This document shows positions 23,801-35,480 of a DNA stretch of 64,000 nucleotides, in pieces. The position numbers were made by a program, and so were the translations under genes. Every line of letters begins with the position of its first letter. Positions within the stretch are counted from its first letter, which is position 1. The notes under the pieces were generated by a model. That model was given only the letters and a program-made list of their open reading frames with translations, was not told the DNA's origin and searched no databases. Source of the stretch: Proteles cristata cristata (lineage: Eukaryota; Chordata; Mammalia; Carnivora; Hyaenidae); contig JAESUZ010001514.1 of assembly GCA_017311185.1 (NCBI GenBank), positions 124,001 to 188,000 on the forward strand. The letters are read 5' to 3'.

Positions 23801-24439
23801 GAGAAAAGAGAGTGAGGCAGACATACGGATTGACCTCTGCCTTGGCCCTCTCATGGAAGGAAATGACCACTTCAACTCTATGCACACTTCAGTCCAAGAG
23901 CTTATAAGGCCTTGTCTCAGAACCTCAATTCCATATCCCCTAGAAAACAGGGTTGGCTCAGCTCTTGTCAGAGGTCCACCCTGGGTCCAGTCACCTGGAC
24001 TGTGGATGAGGCCACATGATAGTTGCCTGGCCATGGGTGCCATTGGATCAGACATTTGGAGAAAGAGGAATACAAGGCAGGTCTTCCAAGAGCGTGGGCA
24101 AATAATGTAGAAACATGGGAATCTCTCCTACAACATCATGAAGATGAATATTTATTAACTCCTCCTATCTGATGGCCCTCAGACAAAAAAATGTGCTTTT
24201 GACTCACCTGCCCCTTTGCCAGCCTTAAGTTCTGGAGATAAGGTAATCCTGGATGGTACTGTGACATGGATAGGAAGGGAGTTGCTGGGTTCAGGAATGG
24301 GTGCTCAAGGAGGAAAATGATCATGTTTTGGAAAGCACTTCAGCATGCTGTATAAAATCACCATACTACTTGAGTCTTTTCTTCTTCATATTTTTTTTAA
24401 CTTGAAAGAGGCCTTATAAGTTTAGTGTAGTCCCTTGTT
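20863..24439. other. Intergenic, no gene recognised
   Basis: An old LTR-like end ('caggtgctgatacccgg...' to 'gtcagctacctggg') is at about 21580-21680, related to 10560-10625. A MIR-like minus-strand fragment may lie at 23060-23155. None of the short ORFs has a recognisable motif. Confidence 0.45.
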
Positions 24440-24560
24440 CTCTTTTCCAGTTGAAAATGAGGTTCATGGAGTTTACAATGATCTGCCCCAGGGTTATAAA
24501 GCTAATTAGGACTCTGACTTCTATCTCTGCCCCTGACTGCTGGTCCTTCATGCTACTTTC
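24440..24560 (-). repeat. MIR-like fragment, antisense
   Basis: Reversed MIR pattern: 'ttgaaaatgaggttcatggag', 'gatctgccccagggttataaagctaattagg', ending near a gene-free stretch. Diverged. Confidence 0.5.
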
Positions 24561-25089
24561 CACCCTTCTATTTCCAATCCTGCATTTTCTTTAATGTGAC
24601 ATCCTTATCTGACCTTGCAGTTAAACCATGCTGTGGCAGGTATATCTCACAAACCCCCAAGAACCATTTGTGAGCAAGCTGCAGAAATTCCAATTTCCTT
24701 GGAATTTCCCCTTAGGTTAAAAAAACAGGCTTGAGTTTCTCAAGCTTAGTAGCTCAGCAAATAAAAAGTAATGTTAATACCACCAAAGGGCTTAAAAGCA
24801 AATTGTGGAAAAGGGAAAAAAGAATCATTTGATCCTAGCTGATAAAGACAGTCTTGGTGTGATAGGGAAGCTTTAGTACATTCCTCTCAGGATCTGGCTT
24901 GGTCTGAACCTTATCTGCACAGAATTAGTGCCTTTATAGTTACCCAGTAACATCTTATATTTGCCAAGACCTTGAATAATGTTTAAAGAAATATGGGCAA
25001 TGTTACATGCTATTCTTTTAAAAATAGCCAGTACTGAGTGAAATGGGTCAGCCTTCCCCTCAAAGAGCTTCATTCCTCCCACGTGTTAT
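24561..25089. other. Intergenic, no feature seen
   Basis: AT-rich, no named repeat and no credible ORF. Confidence 0.5.
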
Positions 25090-25290
25090 AAATAATAATA
25101 TCTAGCATTTGTTGAACACTTTTTATGTGTTCAGTTCTATTTTAAGGGTTTGATGTCCCTTCTAATCCTCAAAACAACCATAGGAGGTATATGTGTTTTT
25201 CCCATTTTCTTAGCTTAGAAGAAATTAAGCCTTAGAAAGTTTCTGACTTGCCCTGGCAAGCAGAGTGAGGATTCAAGATAGGTCTTTATG
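25090..25290 (-). repeat. MIR, antisense
   Basis: Reads 'aataatatctagcatttgttgaacac', 'ctaatcctcaaaacaacc', 'ggaggtatatg', 'gcaagcagagtgaggattcaag', the reversed order of a MIR. Confidence 0.75.
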
Positions 25291-26109
25291 TCTCTAAAAA
25301 CTGTTCCATTAATCACACTACTATCATGGCTCTTTAGGTATATTTATGTAGACTCAGAACAGTTCACACTTGGTAGTTTTCAATCAGAAAGCAAGAGTTA
25401 AATATTTATTCAAAAATTTCCCAGTTCTCATCTTGCTCCCTCCTTCCCAATAAGAAATTAGGCCAAAGAGTAAAACAGGCTTAGTGTATGAGGACTTTTA
25501 TTTGGGATATGAAGTCAAAAGACAAGATGAGTAAGAATTGCTCATTTAGAATTTCAGGTAGTTTTGTCTCTTATCAGTGTAATTCTAGTCTTTCCCACAA
25601 GACGGCAGTTACCACATTAAAAATATGAAACCCCTCTAGGCTTCACTTTCTGACCAACCAAGTCACACCTCATCTGGATTTAGTTTTACAGCTCAGTACA
25701 GATCCTGAGAAGATCTCTGCTTCTTTCAAGTAGCTTCAGCTACTATGTCATGCTTTGCTTTTCTTTCCCTTGCCTAGCAACTGAAAGGAGCTTCTGATAT
25801 CTTAGAAAACATCTCTTCAAATGGGAATGCTAATATGAGCCAAAGACAGATGCTTGTAAACGCCCTATTTTGGAGGTAAAAATCTTGTACCAAACACTCA
25901 ATGACAGTCAAAAGCATTCTTCTGTATCCACAATTTTATACTTCATTTCATTTAAATACCATTTGGTTTCAGTAAACTGTATTGCTCCAGAAAATCAGAT
26001 TTATATGCTTTTTCATGAGGATTCTAAAGATTAGCAGAGAAAAAAAAAACTGACATTTTTGATACACAACAAGTAAGTTTTCAAATGCCCAGCCTTATGA
26101 TCTAGAGAG
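25291..26109. other. Intergenic, no feature seen
   Basis: AT-rich, with an A9 run at about 26040. No recognisable repeat or ORF. Confidence 0.5.
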
Positions 26110-26310
26110 GCAACTAGAAATACTTCTATTTATTGATCACTTAGCATATACCTTATGGAAAAAAATGTTTGAAGCCAGAATCAAATCCAATCTTCCCAAC
26201 ATCCCTGGAAGGTATGTTACTACACCCCCATTGTAAAGATGAAGAAATTGCACTATACTCAGGTGAAGTGACATGCCAAAAGAGTCCCCCCATTCCATGT
26301 TCTTAACCAC
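26110..26310 (-). repeat. MIR-like fragment, antisense
   Basis: Contains 'tcacttagcatatacc', 'aggtatgttactacacccccattgtaaagatgaagaaattg' in reversed MIR order, diverged. The motif strings fit the MIR middle and 5' end. Confidence 0.55.
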
Positions 26311-27454
26311 CATGAAGTAGTAGATTTGTTAGAGATTAGAAGGGCCCAAGTACACCAAGTACAGACACATGGTTCAAGACCAAGGTCCACTGGTGCTCAG
26401 AAAATCAATGTCTGGAAAAGGAGGATGAGCTGGGGTGGCTAGGCTACCTGGCCGCTCTTGCTAGCTGCACTGCAGTTTCTACTAAGTTGAAGGGCACAGC
26501 CGCGTGAGCGATGGTTATAGACCATCATTCCATGTCAGGCAACTATCCCAAGGTGGTATTTAAACTCAGAAGGCAGACAGTCTGGCAGGATCCTGGCTAG
26601 CAGGTGGAGAGTACAGAAACTAGGATCCACGCCTAGTGGACAGGAGGGCTATAGTCCCAGCTATGGGTTAAGATTTGGGACAGGATCCAGGCCCTAAGAA
26701 GGACTGTGGAAATTGGCAGAGGAGAAAGCAAAGTGAGGAGAGAATCCTGGCCAAAGTTCAGCTTTTCAAATTGGGCTAACTCCAAGAGTAAGAAGAGCTC
26801 TGATTTGGAATCTGGCTGGAGACTCAAGAGGGCAGGCAGATACCCAGTTGCGTAGTTATGCATCAGGGTCTGGGAGGGTCGGCTTCACTGCAACATAAAC
26901 GGAGGCTATTGGTAAGTCATTTGCCTTGGCTACCATGGATTCAGGAGCAGGAACAGTGATGGGTCTGACAGTATGTGCATTGGTGAACCCAGCAAGAAGG
27001 ACTCGGGGAAGGCAGGGTAGACATAGTGGGGCTCATTCTGAATCTGCACTCCTTCCACTAGCATGCCCATCCCTGAGCACTGCCAGATGAACCTGGTTCC
27101 AGGTGATAACTCCCATCAGGAACCATAAGTGGTCTCTTTAGACTTGTGGACCCGAAGTGTCATGAACACATTAGAAACCAATTGAATGAGTAGAAATGTT
27201 CAAAGCATTTCTCATTCACTAGCTCTTGAACACCTGCTCTATGTCCCATGATTCTTAGCATAGTACCTAGCTTCATAATGTGTAAAATTAGACCCAGGAG
27301 TTTATAACAAAGGTACAGGTTGAACCTCATACCCAGCAGGTACAGGACGATTATTTTCTGCTGAAGATATGTGGGGAGTCTACAAGGAGAAGGAGTGTTG
27401 TGCCTTAAAGGAAGGGACATCATAACATCAGCAGTAAGATGGGGGTGAGGCCAT
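26311..27454. other. Intergenic, no gene recognised
   Basis: Mixed-composition sequence with minus-strand ORFs at 26633-26863 and 27160-27423 that show no family signal. Confidence 0.45.
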
Positions 27455-27925
27455 CTGTATAGTTACCTGTGACTGTTGTAACAAATTACCAAAAATTGGG
27501 CAGCTTATCTACAGGTGTTTATCCTCTCCCAGTCCTGGAGACCAACAGTCCCACAACAGGGCTGGCTCTGTCTGGAGGCTCCAGGGGAGAATCCATTCCT
27601 CGCCTCTTCCAGGGTCTAGTGGCTGCTGGGATTCCTTGGTTTGTGGCCACATCACTCAAATCTTAATAAGATTAGCATCTGTATCTCTCTCTGCTCCATC
27701 TTCTCTGAGCTCAGCTTTCTCCTCTGTGTATGTGTGTATGGAATCTCCCTCTGCATCTGTCTTGTACAGATACTTGTGGCATTTGGGACCCAGAATAATC
27801 ACCTCATATCAACATCCTTAATTTAATCATATCTGTAATGTCTTTCCCAAGTAAGGGAGCATTTAAAAATTCCAGGAATTAGGACATGGACATCTTTTGG
27901 AAGACCCTGATTCAGCATCCCATTA
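27455..27925 (-). mobile_element. MaLR-like LTR, antisense
   Basis: The plus strand reads 'gttgtaacaaattacc', 'ggctccaggggagaatcc', 'cctcttccagg', 'tttcccaagtaaggg' and 'ttaggacatggacatcttttgg', matching a reversed MLT1-class LTR of about 470 bp. The overlapping ORFs are chance. Confidence 0.6.
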
Positions 27926-28730
27926 TTATATTACTATAGCATCCCAAATGAGGGGAAAAAAGCAAGAGTGTTTGGAGGACAACAGCCGTTAGTCTAGAGG
28001 ATAGGGATCATCATCATCCAGACCAACCCTCCCCACTATCTTTTTGGGCCTATGGGTGTGGGGGGCTTGAATCCTAGACCAAAGAGTTTGGCACATATGA
28101 TAAAGGAAATCCTATAATTGTACCTTTAGACAGAATTGTCAAGATCAGATGGTACGACTGCAACAGTTTTCTCACAAGAGAGCCTTAAACCACTGCAAGT
28201 ACTTGATCGAGGAAGGATGATGCCATCACAGCAGTGTCTTTGGAAGACTGCCTTCTGCAGCCTCTCAAATCCTGTTTGAATGTAATTGTGCTTCTTATGG
28301 CTCCTACCTAAGGTTCAAACTCCCTAATGGCCCCAAAGCGAACATTGCAGAGCTGACTCCAGCCAATCAAATATCCCTTCAAATATTCTGGGTGCACGTG
28401 CCAACATGGCCATCACTTTATCTCCTTCCAGACTGCTGCTACTATGGTCTGTTCTGTCTCATGACTGCTTCTCCAGGCAGTGGAGGCCCTTGGCTCTGGT
28501 TTACCCAAAGCATGCATACAGCCCCTTGTTTTAATTCCCCCAAAGCCTAGTTGATAGCAGGCTCCAATGTGGAACAAAGCCTTATTCATGACTTCAGGAT
28601 GACATAAGGAAAATTCTCTAAAAGAAATATTTAAGACAGGATATTGGCCATCTAGTTCTCAGCTCTATCAGAAACCCTTGCCAACCAACTTTCTCCTTTC
28701 CACTAGACGAATGGTCAATTCTCTTAAAAA
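27926..28730. other. Intergenic, no feature seen
   Basis: No repeat or ORF that I can support. Confidence 0.5.
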
Positions 28731-28742
28731 CATCTTATTGAA

Positions 28743-28975
28743 GGCGTGCCTGGGTGGCTCAGTCAGTTAAGCGTCCGACTTCACCTCAGGTCATGATCTC
28801 ACAGTTCGTGGATTTGAACCCCGTGTCAGGCTCTGTGCTGATAGCTAGCTCAGAGCCTCAAGACTGTCTTTGGATTCTGTGTCTCCCTCTCTCTCTGACC
28901 CTCCCCTGCTCACACTGTCTCTCTCTCTCTCTCAGAAATAAATAAAACATCAAAAAAAAATTTTTTTTTAAAAAG
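28743..28975 (+). mobile_element. Felid tRNA-Lys SINE
   Basis: Full-length copy with a perfect 12-bp duplication, CATCTTATTGAA, at 28731-28742 and 28976-28987. Confidence 0.96.
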
Positions 28976-28987
28976 CATCTTATTGAA

Positions 28988-29705
28988 ACAAAAGAAGCCT
29001 TTCAGACCTTATGTCAGCCTCGAGGGAATTCTTTCCAACCCCTCCTACCTGGTTCCTTGAAATCATAGTCTGTGTGTACATTCGCTTCCCAACCCACTGG
29101 AGTTTCACTTTTGCCACCACCTTGCCTCTGAGTCTCCCCTTAGTTACGTCAGACACACCCTTGCTGCTAAATCTATGCTTCCTTTCTTATCTTCCTTAAC
29201 CTCTTCAGCCTTTGACATGAGCCATGCTGTTTGACCTTGCCTTACCCCCTCCTCGAATCCTCACCGCTGCTGCAGGACAAAAACCAGTTCAGACCAACAC
29301 AGTCTCTCTTCAGAGAAGCAGTTCACCCCACGAAGATGGTAAACTGCCTTGCTTAATAATATAAAAACTTAAACTGTTCTCCAAACTGCGGGTTATGGCC
29401 AATTGGGGGCACTGAAATCAACATAGCGAGTTACAAGACTCAGTGTTAAGCTAAATGGAATTTAATATAGACCATCAGACTGGATCACATGGAGTAAAGC
29501 TAAGTGTTTTGTGCCAGTATGTGCATATGTGTGTTCATCAGGTCGGGATGGGTAACTCTATTTCTTATTGTGGGTCCGAATAATAGAAAAGAAAAAAAAA
29601 GTATAAAAGGCACTTATTTCGCTCTTCATAAAGGTAACTCCTATATTCTAGAATAGAAATTAAACTTTAATTTTGAAGTAAAACAAAACAAAACAGAAAT
29701 CTTCA
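28988..29705. other. Intergenic, no gene recognised
   Basis: Pyrimidine-rich up to about 29250, possibly an old L2 relic, then AT-rich. No credible ORF. Confidence 0.45.
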
Positions 29706-29722
29706 GTGGGCCTTTTGATTTT

Positions 29723-29923
29723 TTTTTAAATTTTTTTTTTTAATTTATTTCTAGGAGAGAGAGAGAGAGAGACAGTGTGAGCAGGGGAGGGTCAGAGAGA
29801 GAGGGAGTCACAGACTGAAACAGGCTCCAGGCTCTGAGCTGGCAGTCAGCACAGAGCCCAACCGCGAGATCATGACCTAAGCGAAAGTTGGACGCTTAAC
29901 CGACTAAGCCACCCAGGTGCCCC
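29723..29923 (-). mobile_element. Felid tRNA-Lys SINE, antisense
   Basis: Complete copy with a perfect 17-bp duplication (GTGGGCCTTTTGATTTT) at 29706-29722 and 29924-29940. A short deletion removes part of the B-box region. Confidence 0.95.
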
Positions 29924-29954
29924 GTGGGCCTTTTGATTTTAAAGAGACAAAAAA

Positions 29955-30024
29955 TAGTGCTTATAGCCAAACTATGGAAAGAGCCCAAGTGTCCATCAAC
30001 TGATGAATGGCTAAAGAAGGTATG

Positions 30025-30060
<36 letters not shown>

Positions 30061-30465
30061 GGAATATTACTCAGCCATCAAAAGGAATGCAATCTTGTCA
30101 TATGCAATGATATGGATGGAGCTAGAGTGTATTATGCAAAGTGAAATAAGTCAGGCAGAGAAAGACAAATATATGATTTCATTCATATGTGGAATTTAAG
30201 AAACAAAACAGATGAACATGTGGGAGAGGAAAAAAGAGAGGGAAATAAACAAGAAACTCTTACAATAGAGAACAAACTGAGGGTTGATGCAGGGAAGTGA
30301 TGGGGGGTGGGCTAGATGAACGATGGGCATTAAGGAGGGCGCTTGTCAGGATGAGCACTGGGTGTTGTCTGTAAGTGAGGAATCACTATTCTACTCCCGA
30401 AGCCAATATTCCACTATATGTTAACTAACTAGACTTTAAATAAAAATTTTAGAGAAAAAACCCCA
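29955..30465 (+). mobile_element. L1 fragment, ORF2 end and 3' UTR
   Basis: Starts in the last part of L1 ORF2 ('ctatggaaagagcccaagtg') and runs through the purine-rich 3' UTR to 'actttaaataaaaattttag'. It contains an internal (AATA)n run at 30026-30059. It is more diverged than the 11.5-kb L1 and has no open frame. Confidence 0.9.
30026..30059 (+). repeat. (AATA)n microsatellite inside L1
   Basis: About eight tetranucleotide units embedded in the L1 ORF2 tail. Expansion inside an L1 copy is likely. Confidence 0.95.
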
Positions 30466-31888
30466 GAGTTCTGGTTCACACCTAGAGCAACTGGTAGAAA
30501 TTCAAGCTTTGAAAGTGTTATTTTGTCCCAACAAAAATGACACACAAAGCTCTCCATGCTCACCTCTCAGCCTCATGTTCCCACTTTGTCCTGCACTGTA
30601 CTCTGTATTCTGCACTGAAGCCACACCGAGTCCTGTGTGTCCTGCAGTCACAGAGCTCTGGCTCCAGGCCCTGCAAAAGGCCATTCTGCTGCAGGGAACA
30701 CTTCAGCTCCCCCCTTTCCTTCCCTGCCCAAAGCTTCCTCTCTCCCACTCCATCATCCCTCTCATCCAGGCCGAGAGATCACTCTTTCTAGCAACCTTCT
30801 TAGACTCCAAGCCTAGTTGTCACTGGACTCCTCAAATGAGCCCTATGCATGGAGGCCTGGATGAGTAATTCATGAAGCTGACTAGGGCAGTCGTTCCCAC
30901 CTGTTTTATTACTGAACCACTCCCCCACCCAGGGTCTTTTAAGACATTTTTCATCTAGTTCTCATACTTCTCCCCCATGAAAATTTAATAACACATATAT
31001 ACCATGTGTCTGTTTATGTACCGTGGACCTTTGGAGGTCCACAAACCATTATCTAATAGCTAAGATTTTACATAATGTTAAATTATATGCAATTTTTTTC
31101 TCTAGAAGGACCAATTTTTGTCCCCTTGTGGGTGACACTGCCCCCATTGAGCATGCATGGAATTAAATAAAATTCTGCTCGTCCTCTTGAGAGGGCTAAG
31201 GAAAAAAACAGTGCACATTCTTTCCTGATGAAAAGCTTATGTCATATGCTGAATAGGTGAAGGAAGGTAAAGTTAAAGTGCAAACTTAGCAATGAGGCTG
31301 ACCTTGACCTAAACAAGGGCAGAGTCAGCGGAGGGCAAAAGTTACTCTGCAGCAGTGTGGAGGGTGACTGCTGAATACAGACCACAAATCCAAGGAGATG
31401 GTCTGTGAGGGGACAAAAGTAAGTAGCTTGAAGGTGACAGACAGTCTAAGAGATCTTGTTTTAAAAAGATGGGGCACACTTGACTTTAGGCTGATAGAGC
31501 ATGGATACTGAGAGACTGGAGAATACCCAGGAAGGGGTAACTGGCTGGATGAAACCCCAGAGGAGGGGAGAGGGGACAAGGGAATCATGAGCAGTGTAAA
31601 GAGGCTCCTCTCCCTCTGAGATGTCTGGGTATCAATGTACAAGGGCCTCAGGGGAAGTCATTTCATCAGGGAGAGTGAGACAGGGACACAAAGGGAGGCC
31701 TGAGGAGTGGAAGACATTTACAGTATCCACTTTGGAGAAACAGGAGAAGCTGATCGAGGTACACAGAAGGATGGCCAAGTGGAATCAAGGGCCAAATGAA
31801 ATAAGAAGTACAAAATCTGTAGCAGCTTAATGTTTTTTCCCTGTCGCTTTCCAGGCACTCTCTCAGGTGGTAGGAATACAGTAGTGAA
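30466..31888. other. Intergenic, no gene recognised
   Basis: ORFs at 30509-30868 on both strands and 31325-31830 have no recognised domain. The stretch 31430-31830 is purine-rich and may include old L2-like material, but this is not certain. Confidence 0.45.
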
Positions 31889-31900
31889 CCTTAGGTTTCT

Positions 31901-31925
31901 TTTCTTTTTTTTTAAGCTTATTTAT

Positions 31926-31962
<37 letters not shown>

Positions 31963-32089
31963 TGAAGCAGGTTCCAGGCTCTGAGCTGTCATACAGCCTA
32001 ACATGTGACGTGGGGCTCGAACTCACAAACCATGAGATCATGACTCGAGCTGAAGTCAGACACTTAGCCAACTGAGCCACCTAGACATC
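31901..32089 (-). mobile_element. Felid tRNA-Lys SINE, antisense
   Basis: Complete though diverged, with a (GA)n stretch of about 30 bp. Imperfect duplications lie at 31889-31900 and 32090-32101. Confidence 0.92.
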
Positions 32090-32209
32090 CCCTAAGTTTC
32101 TGACCTCAAACTGCCATTGTCTGCCTTCCCCAACTGGAATATAAATTCATAAGTAAGATGGCGTTATATACTGGTAATGGTAATGAAGATAAAAATAGAG
32201 TAATATAAT

Positions 32210-32440
32210 GGAGTGACTACTAGATGCTCAGGAAAGGCCTCCTGGAAGAGATGACCTTTTACCTTAAGCCTGAATGGTACAAAAAGGGCAATCTTGAGAC
32301 ATTCTGAGAGTGGAACTTTCAGAGCAAAGAGGACTCCAGCACAACTGGCCTGAGGAAGAAACAAACTTGTAGTGTTCAAGGACAACAGTGTGGGTGAATC
32401 ATAAGATCAAGGGAGAGAGGTGAGGAGGAGGTCAGCAGGG
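32210..32440 (-). repeat. L2-like fragment, antisense
   Basis: Plus-strand landmarks 'ggaaaggcctcctggaagagatgacc', 'cctgaggaagaaac' and 'aggtgaggaggaggtcagcag' match the reversed L2 pattern. Confidence 0.5.
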
Positions 32441-32444
32441 ACCA

Positions 32445-32720
32445 AGTACTGTTGAGCCTTGAATAGCTGCCCATACCCTGAATGGTTCAAAATCCAAGTA
32501 TAACTTTTGACTCCCCCAAAACTTAACTACTAATAGGCTTCTGTTGACTGGAAGCCTTACCCATAACATAAACAGTCAATTAACACATATTTTGCATGTT
32601 GCATGTATTATACTGTATTCATACAACAAAGTAAGCTAGAGAAAAGAAAGTGTTATTAGGAAAATCACAAGGAAGCGAAAAATACATTTATAGTACGATA
32701 CTGTATTTATCGGGGAAAAA
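32445..32720 (-). mobile_element. Tigger-like DNA transposon relic
   Basis: Contains 'gttgagccttgaatagc' at the left, close to a Tigger-type inverted terminal repeat, then 'aacttttgactcccccaaaacttaactactaatag' and 'ataaacagtcaattaacacatatttt'. These are landmarks of a common mariner/Tigger-derived non-autonomous repeat. The right terminal repeat is not clear. Confidence 0.6.
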
Positions 32721-33119
32721 AACCCACAGTGGATAGACAGTAGGACTAGAGTTGGGGCAGAAAGACCAGTCTGGAAGCCTGGTAGATTCTCCAAAGGGAG
32801 AAAGGGCCAAGGTAAGTTGATGAGGGAGAGGGGGCAGTTCTGGGGTAGGCAGGGCCAATGGGTAGTTTTGGGAAAATGCTGGGAGAAGTCTTGGATGCTG
32901 CATCAGATGCTCATTTCTAACCCCAGCAACTCTCACACACAATCCCACTTGGAAACCCCACTCACATCCGGTCCTCCTTGCCTATTTTAGAGGTCCCTGG
33001 AGACAAGAAACTGTAAGATTAATTGGATACATTTTCCTCTGCCCACCCTAACAGTATTTCTTAAAAGAGTTTATTTTTTAGAGCAGTTTTAGATTTTAGG
33101 TTTTCAGGTTTTTTTTAAC
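32721..33119. other. Intergenic, no feature seen
   Basis: No named repeat. The minus-strand ORF 32688-32948 has no family signal. Confidence 0.45.
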
Positions 33120-33480
33120 AGGCTTTCTTTTTACACAACCTTTATTTTTTTTTTTTGAGAACAGGGTTGGGGGAGGGAGGGATGAACTGGTAGAGCACAG
33201 AAGATTTTTAGGTCAGTGAAGCTACACTGTATGATACTATGAGTAGATACATGTCATTACGCACTTTTCTAAATTCATACAATGTACAAACCCAGGAGCA
33301 AACCCTAATGTCCATTGTGGACTTTGGGTGATCGTGATGGTCAGTGTGGATTCACCAGTTGTACCAAATGTACCTCTCTGGTAGGGGATGCTGACAGTAG
33401 AGGAGGCTGTGCATGTGTGGGGGCAGGGGTGTCTACTATTTTAAAGCCAAATCCTTACACTCGTGTCTATTTCCTGCCAC
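33120..33480 (+). repeat. Old L1-like 3' end
   Basis: Landmarks 'acatgtcattacgcac', 'gagcaaaccctaatgtcc', 'ggactttgggtgatcgtgatg' and 'gcatgtgtgggggcaggggt' match a common ancient L1M-type 3' end. The family is not confirmed. Confidence 0.5.
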
Positions 33481-33750
33481 CAGCACTGAGCTCTATTCTT
33501 ACCCCTCAGAGCAGCATGGATATAAAAACACCTCTCAATATTTTATGAGGCAGAGGATATTAACATATCTAAAAGAGTACATTTTTCCCTCCAGGGCCAC
33601 CAATCTGTAAAGTGCAGGTGAAAAAAAGCTGAGCGTGCACAGCATTATTAGGGCATGTTCTTAAGTACACACCAAAATGTCCATGGAGGTTTTCAGAGTA
33701 ATAAAAAGGAGCTAAGGGAGATGCTTCCCTTCTGTTTCCTGACAGTTAAC

Positions 33751-33965
33751 TTTTTTTTTTACATTTATTTATTTTTGAGAGACAGAGAGAGACAGAGAAA
33801 AAGTGGGGGAGGGGTAGAGAGAGAATAAGACACAGAATCCGAAGCAGGCTCCAGGCTCTGAACTGTCAGCACAGAGCCCAACGAGGGGCTTGAACCCATG
33901 AACCATGAGATCATGACCTGAGCCAAAATCAGACATTTAACTGACTGGAGCCACCCAGCCGCTCC
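33751..33965 (-). mobile_element. Felid tRNA-Lys SINE, antisense
   Basis: Complete head, B-box and GA block. No clear target-site duplication was found, perhaps because flanks have diverged. Confidence 0.92.
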
Positions 33966-34640
33966 AGAAAATGGATATAATTTTTAAGGAAAGTTATTCC
34001 TGAGTCTACCTGATACAGAAAATACTAACTCTGAGGAGTAGAAGTTTTCTATATGTTAAACCTGCTTGTGCATTTGTACATTAAACACACTGTTAGAACA
34101 AAAAGCACAAACATGTTCATTGTGGAAAGCCATTTCTCCCTCCAGTCCCTGCCTCCCAATCACTATCACCATCACATGAGGCAGCCACTGCTTCAGCCAC
34201 ATATCTTTCAGAGAGGTTCTATTTATATAAGCAAATACCTACTTATAAAAAAACCATAAATAGTAGCATATTATATGCTATTCTGGACTTTTCTTTTTTA
34301 CTTAGCATGTCTTGGAGATCCTTCTCTAGCAGTGAGTAAAGAGTTGCCTCATTTTGTTTCAATATAAGTTGAATATAAAGGGTATGATAGTTAATAAATT
34401 AAGTGTCATTTATTTTTGTCAATTTAATAGCAAAGCTACAACTAGATTCATCCTTAGCTTTCTGGCTTAACTATCAAATAGTTCAACATTTTAGCATTTT
34501 CCTCTCCCCTGTGGCTTTATTTTCATTACTAAGTTCACCATTCTATGCCCCACTCAACCCCCATCTGAGGTTTGACATCATTATCTAACTTAGTCAACTG
34601 ATCTCATTTTTGATGAGTCAAATGTAATAAACCCAGATGA
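33966..34640. other. AT-rich intergenic DNA upstream of HSPB3
   Basis: No repeat, no credible ORF. This begins a SINE-free stretch that continues to 37440. Confidence 0.5.
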
Positions 34641-34647
34641 CTTGGCT

Positions 34648-34653
34648 CAGCTG
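34648..34653 (+). promoter_or_regulatory. CAGCTG E-box upstream of HSPB3
   Basis: A perfect CAGCTG, the preferred core of myogenic bHLH factors, about 630 bp upstream of the HSPB3 ATG. The gene is known to be muscle-enriched and responsive to MyoD. A single six-base match is weak evidence of function. Confidence 0.3.
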
Positions 34654-35069
34654 TCCTTTCAGGACGAATGATGAAAAGATGAAAGGAAAGAAAATGTGTA
34701 GGACAGAGGGCTGAGAGCTTGCTGAATGTCTGAAATTTGAATACGTGTGTGTATCTTAATTCCTAGTCAATTATAGCCACATTCAGCCCTCCTAGCTTTG
34801 CGCTTGGAGACAAGGGAGACTGCAGTCTTAGCTCATATTATGAGTGCCCATCTCTGGACTACTGTAAGAAGTCACAGTCCCTTAGATCACTGCAGTTCAC
34901 AAGGACAGGCACTCAGAAATTCTGTAAATGGGTTTCTGATTTTAATTCTCTCTTTCTCTTGAGGTAACCAAAGCAGACCCGTTTGCCAAGGATAGCTGAG
35001 AATGTAAGGGCGATCCTTGCCTGGGCAGCTTGAGCCGGCCGTGTGCTAAATGCAACTTCGAACCATATC

Positions 35070-35079
35070 CTATAAATAG
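35070..35079 (+). promoter_or_regulatory. HSPB3: Combined MEF2 site and TATA box of HSPB3
   Basis: CTATAAATAG matches the MEF2 consensus CTA(A/T)4TAG and also supplies a TATAAATA core. It lies about 205 bp before the HSPB3 ATG, so transcription would begin near 35100 and give a 5' UTR of about 185 bp. MEF2 and TBP could both use this element, which fits the muscle expression of the gene. The start site is inferred, not observed. Confidence 0.6.
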
Positions 35080-35084
35080 CCGTT

Positions 35085-35480
35085 CATTGTCAGCGCGGGT
35101 GAAAAGACAAGAGTGGGTGTGTGGCGGTAGGATGCAGGCCTAATTAAGGAGTTGCGTCTGCGCAGGGTTCCAAGCGAATAGCTGTTGGGACTGATAATCT
35201 CGTCAGTAGGCAACTGCGAGGGTTCGCTCCTGACAGCACATAGACGGAAGCGAAGCTGTTCAGTGCTGGCTTTGACTCCGACCATGGCAAAAATCATCTT
35301 GAGGCACCTCATAGAAACTCCAGTGCGCTACGAAGAGGAGTTTGAAGCTCGAGGTTTGGAAGACTGCAGGCTGGATCATGCTTTATACGCGCTACCGGGG
35401 CCAACCACGGTGGATGTGAGCAAAGCCAGGGCGGCCCAGGTGCCTCGGGTGGACTCAGTGGCGGAGATACCGACGGAAGA
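35085..35480 (+). promoter_or_regulatory. HSPB3: CpG-enriched start of HSPB3
   Basis: CpG dinucleotides are clearly more frequent here (for example in 'agcgcggg', 'gcgtctgcgcagg', 'gacggaagcgaagc' and 'gcgctacgaag') than in the flanking AT-rich DNA. The density looks too low and the stretch too short for a classical CpG island. It covers the predicted 5' UTR and the first third of the coding sequence. Confidence 0.5.
35132..35143 (+). promoter_or_regulatory. HSPB3: Three-codon upstream ORF in HSPB3 5' UTR
   Basis: ATG CAG GCC TAA is the only ATG between the predicted start site (about 35100) and the HSPB3 ATG. It has A at -3 and C at +4, a moderate context. It ends about 140 bp before the main start, leaving room for reinitiation. 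It matters only if transcription starts upstream of 35132. Confidence 0.45.

Noticed and set aside
35185..35283. Upstream in-frame extension of HSPB3
   Set aside because: The frame is open but has no ATG. Known HSPB3 proteins start at the ATG at 35284, which also has the best start context.
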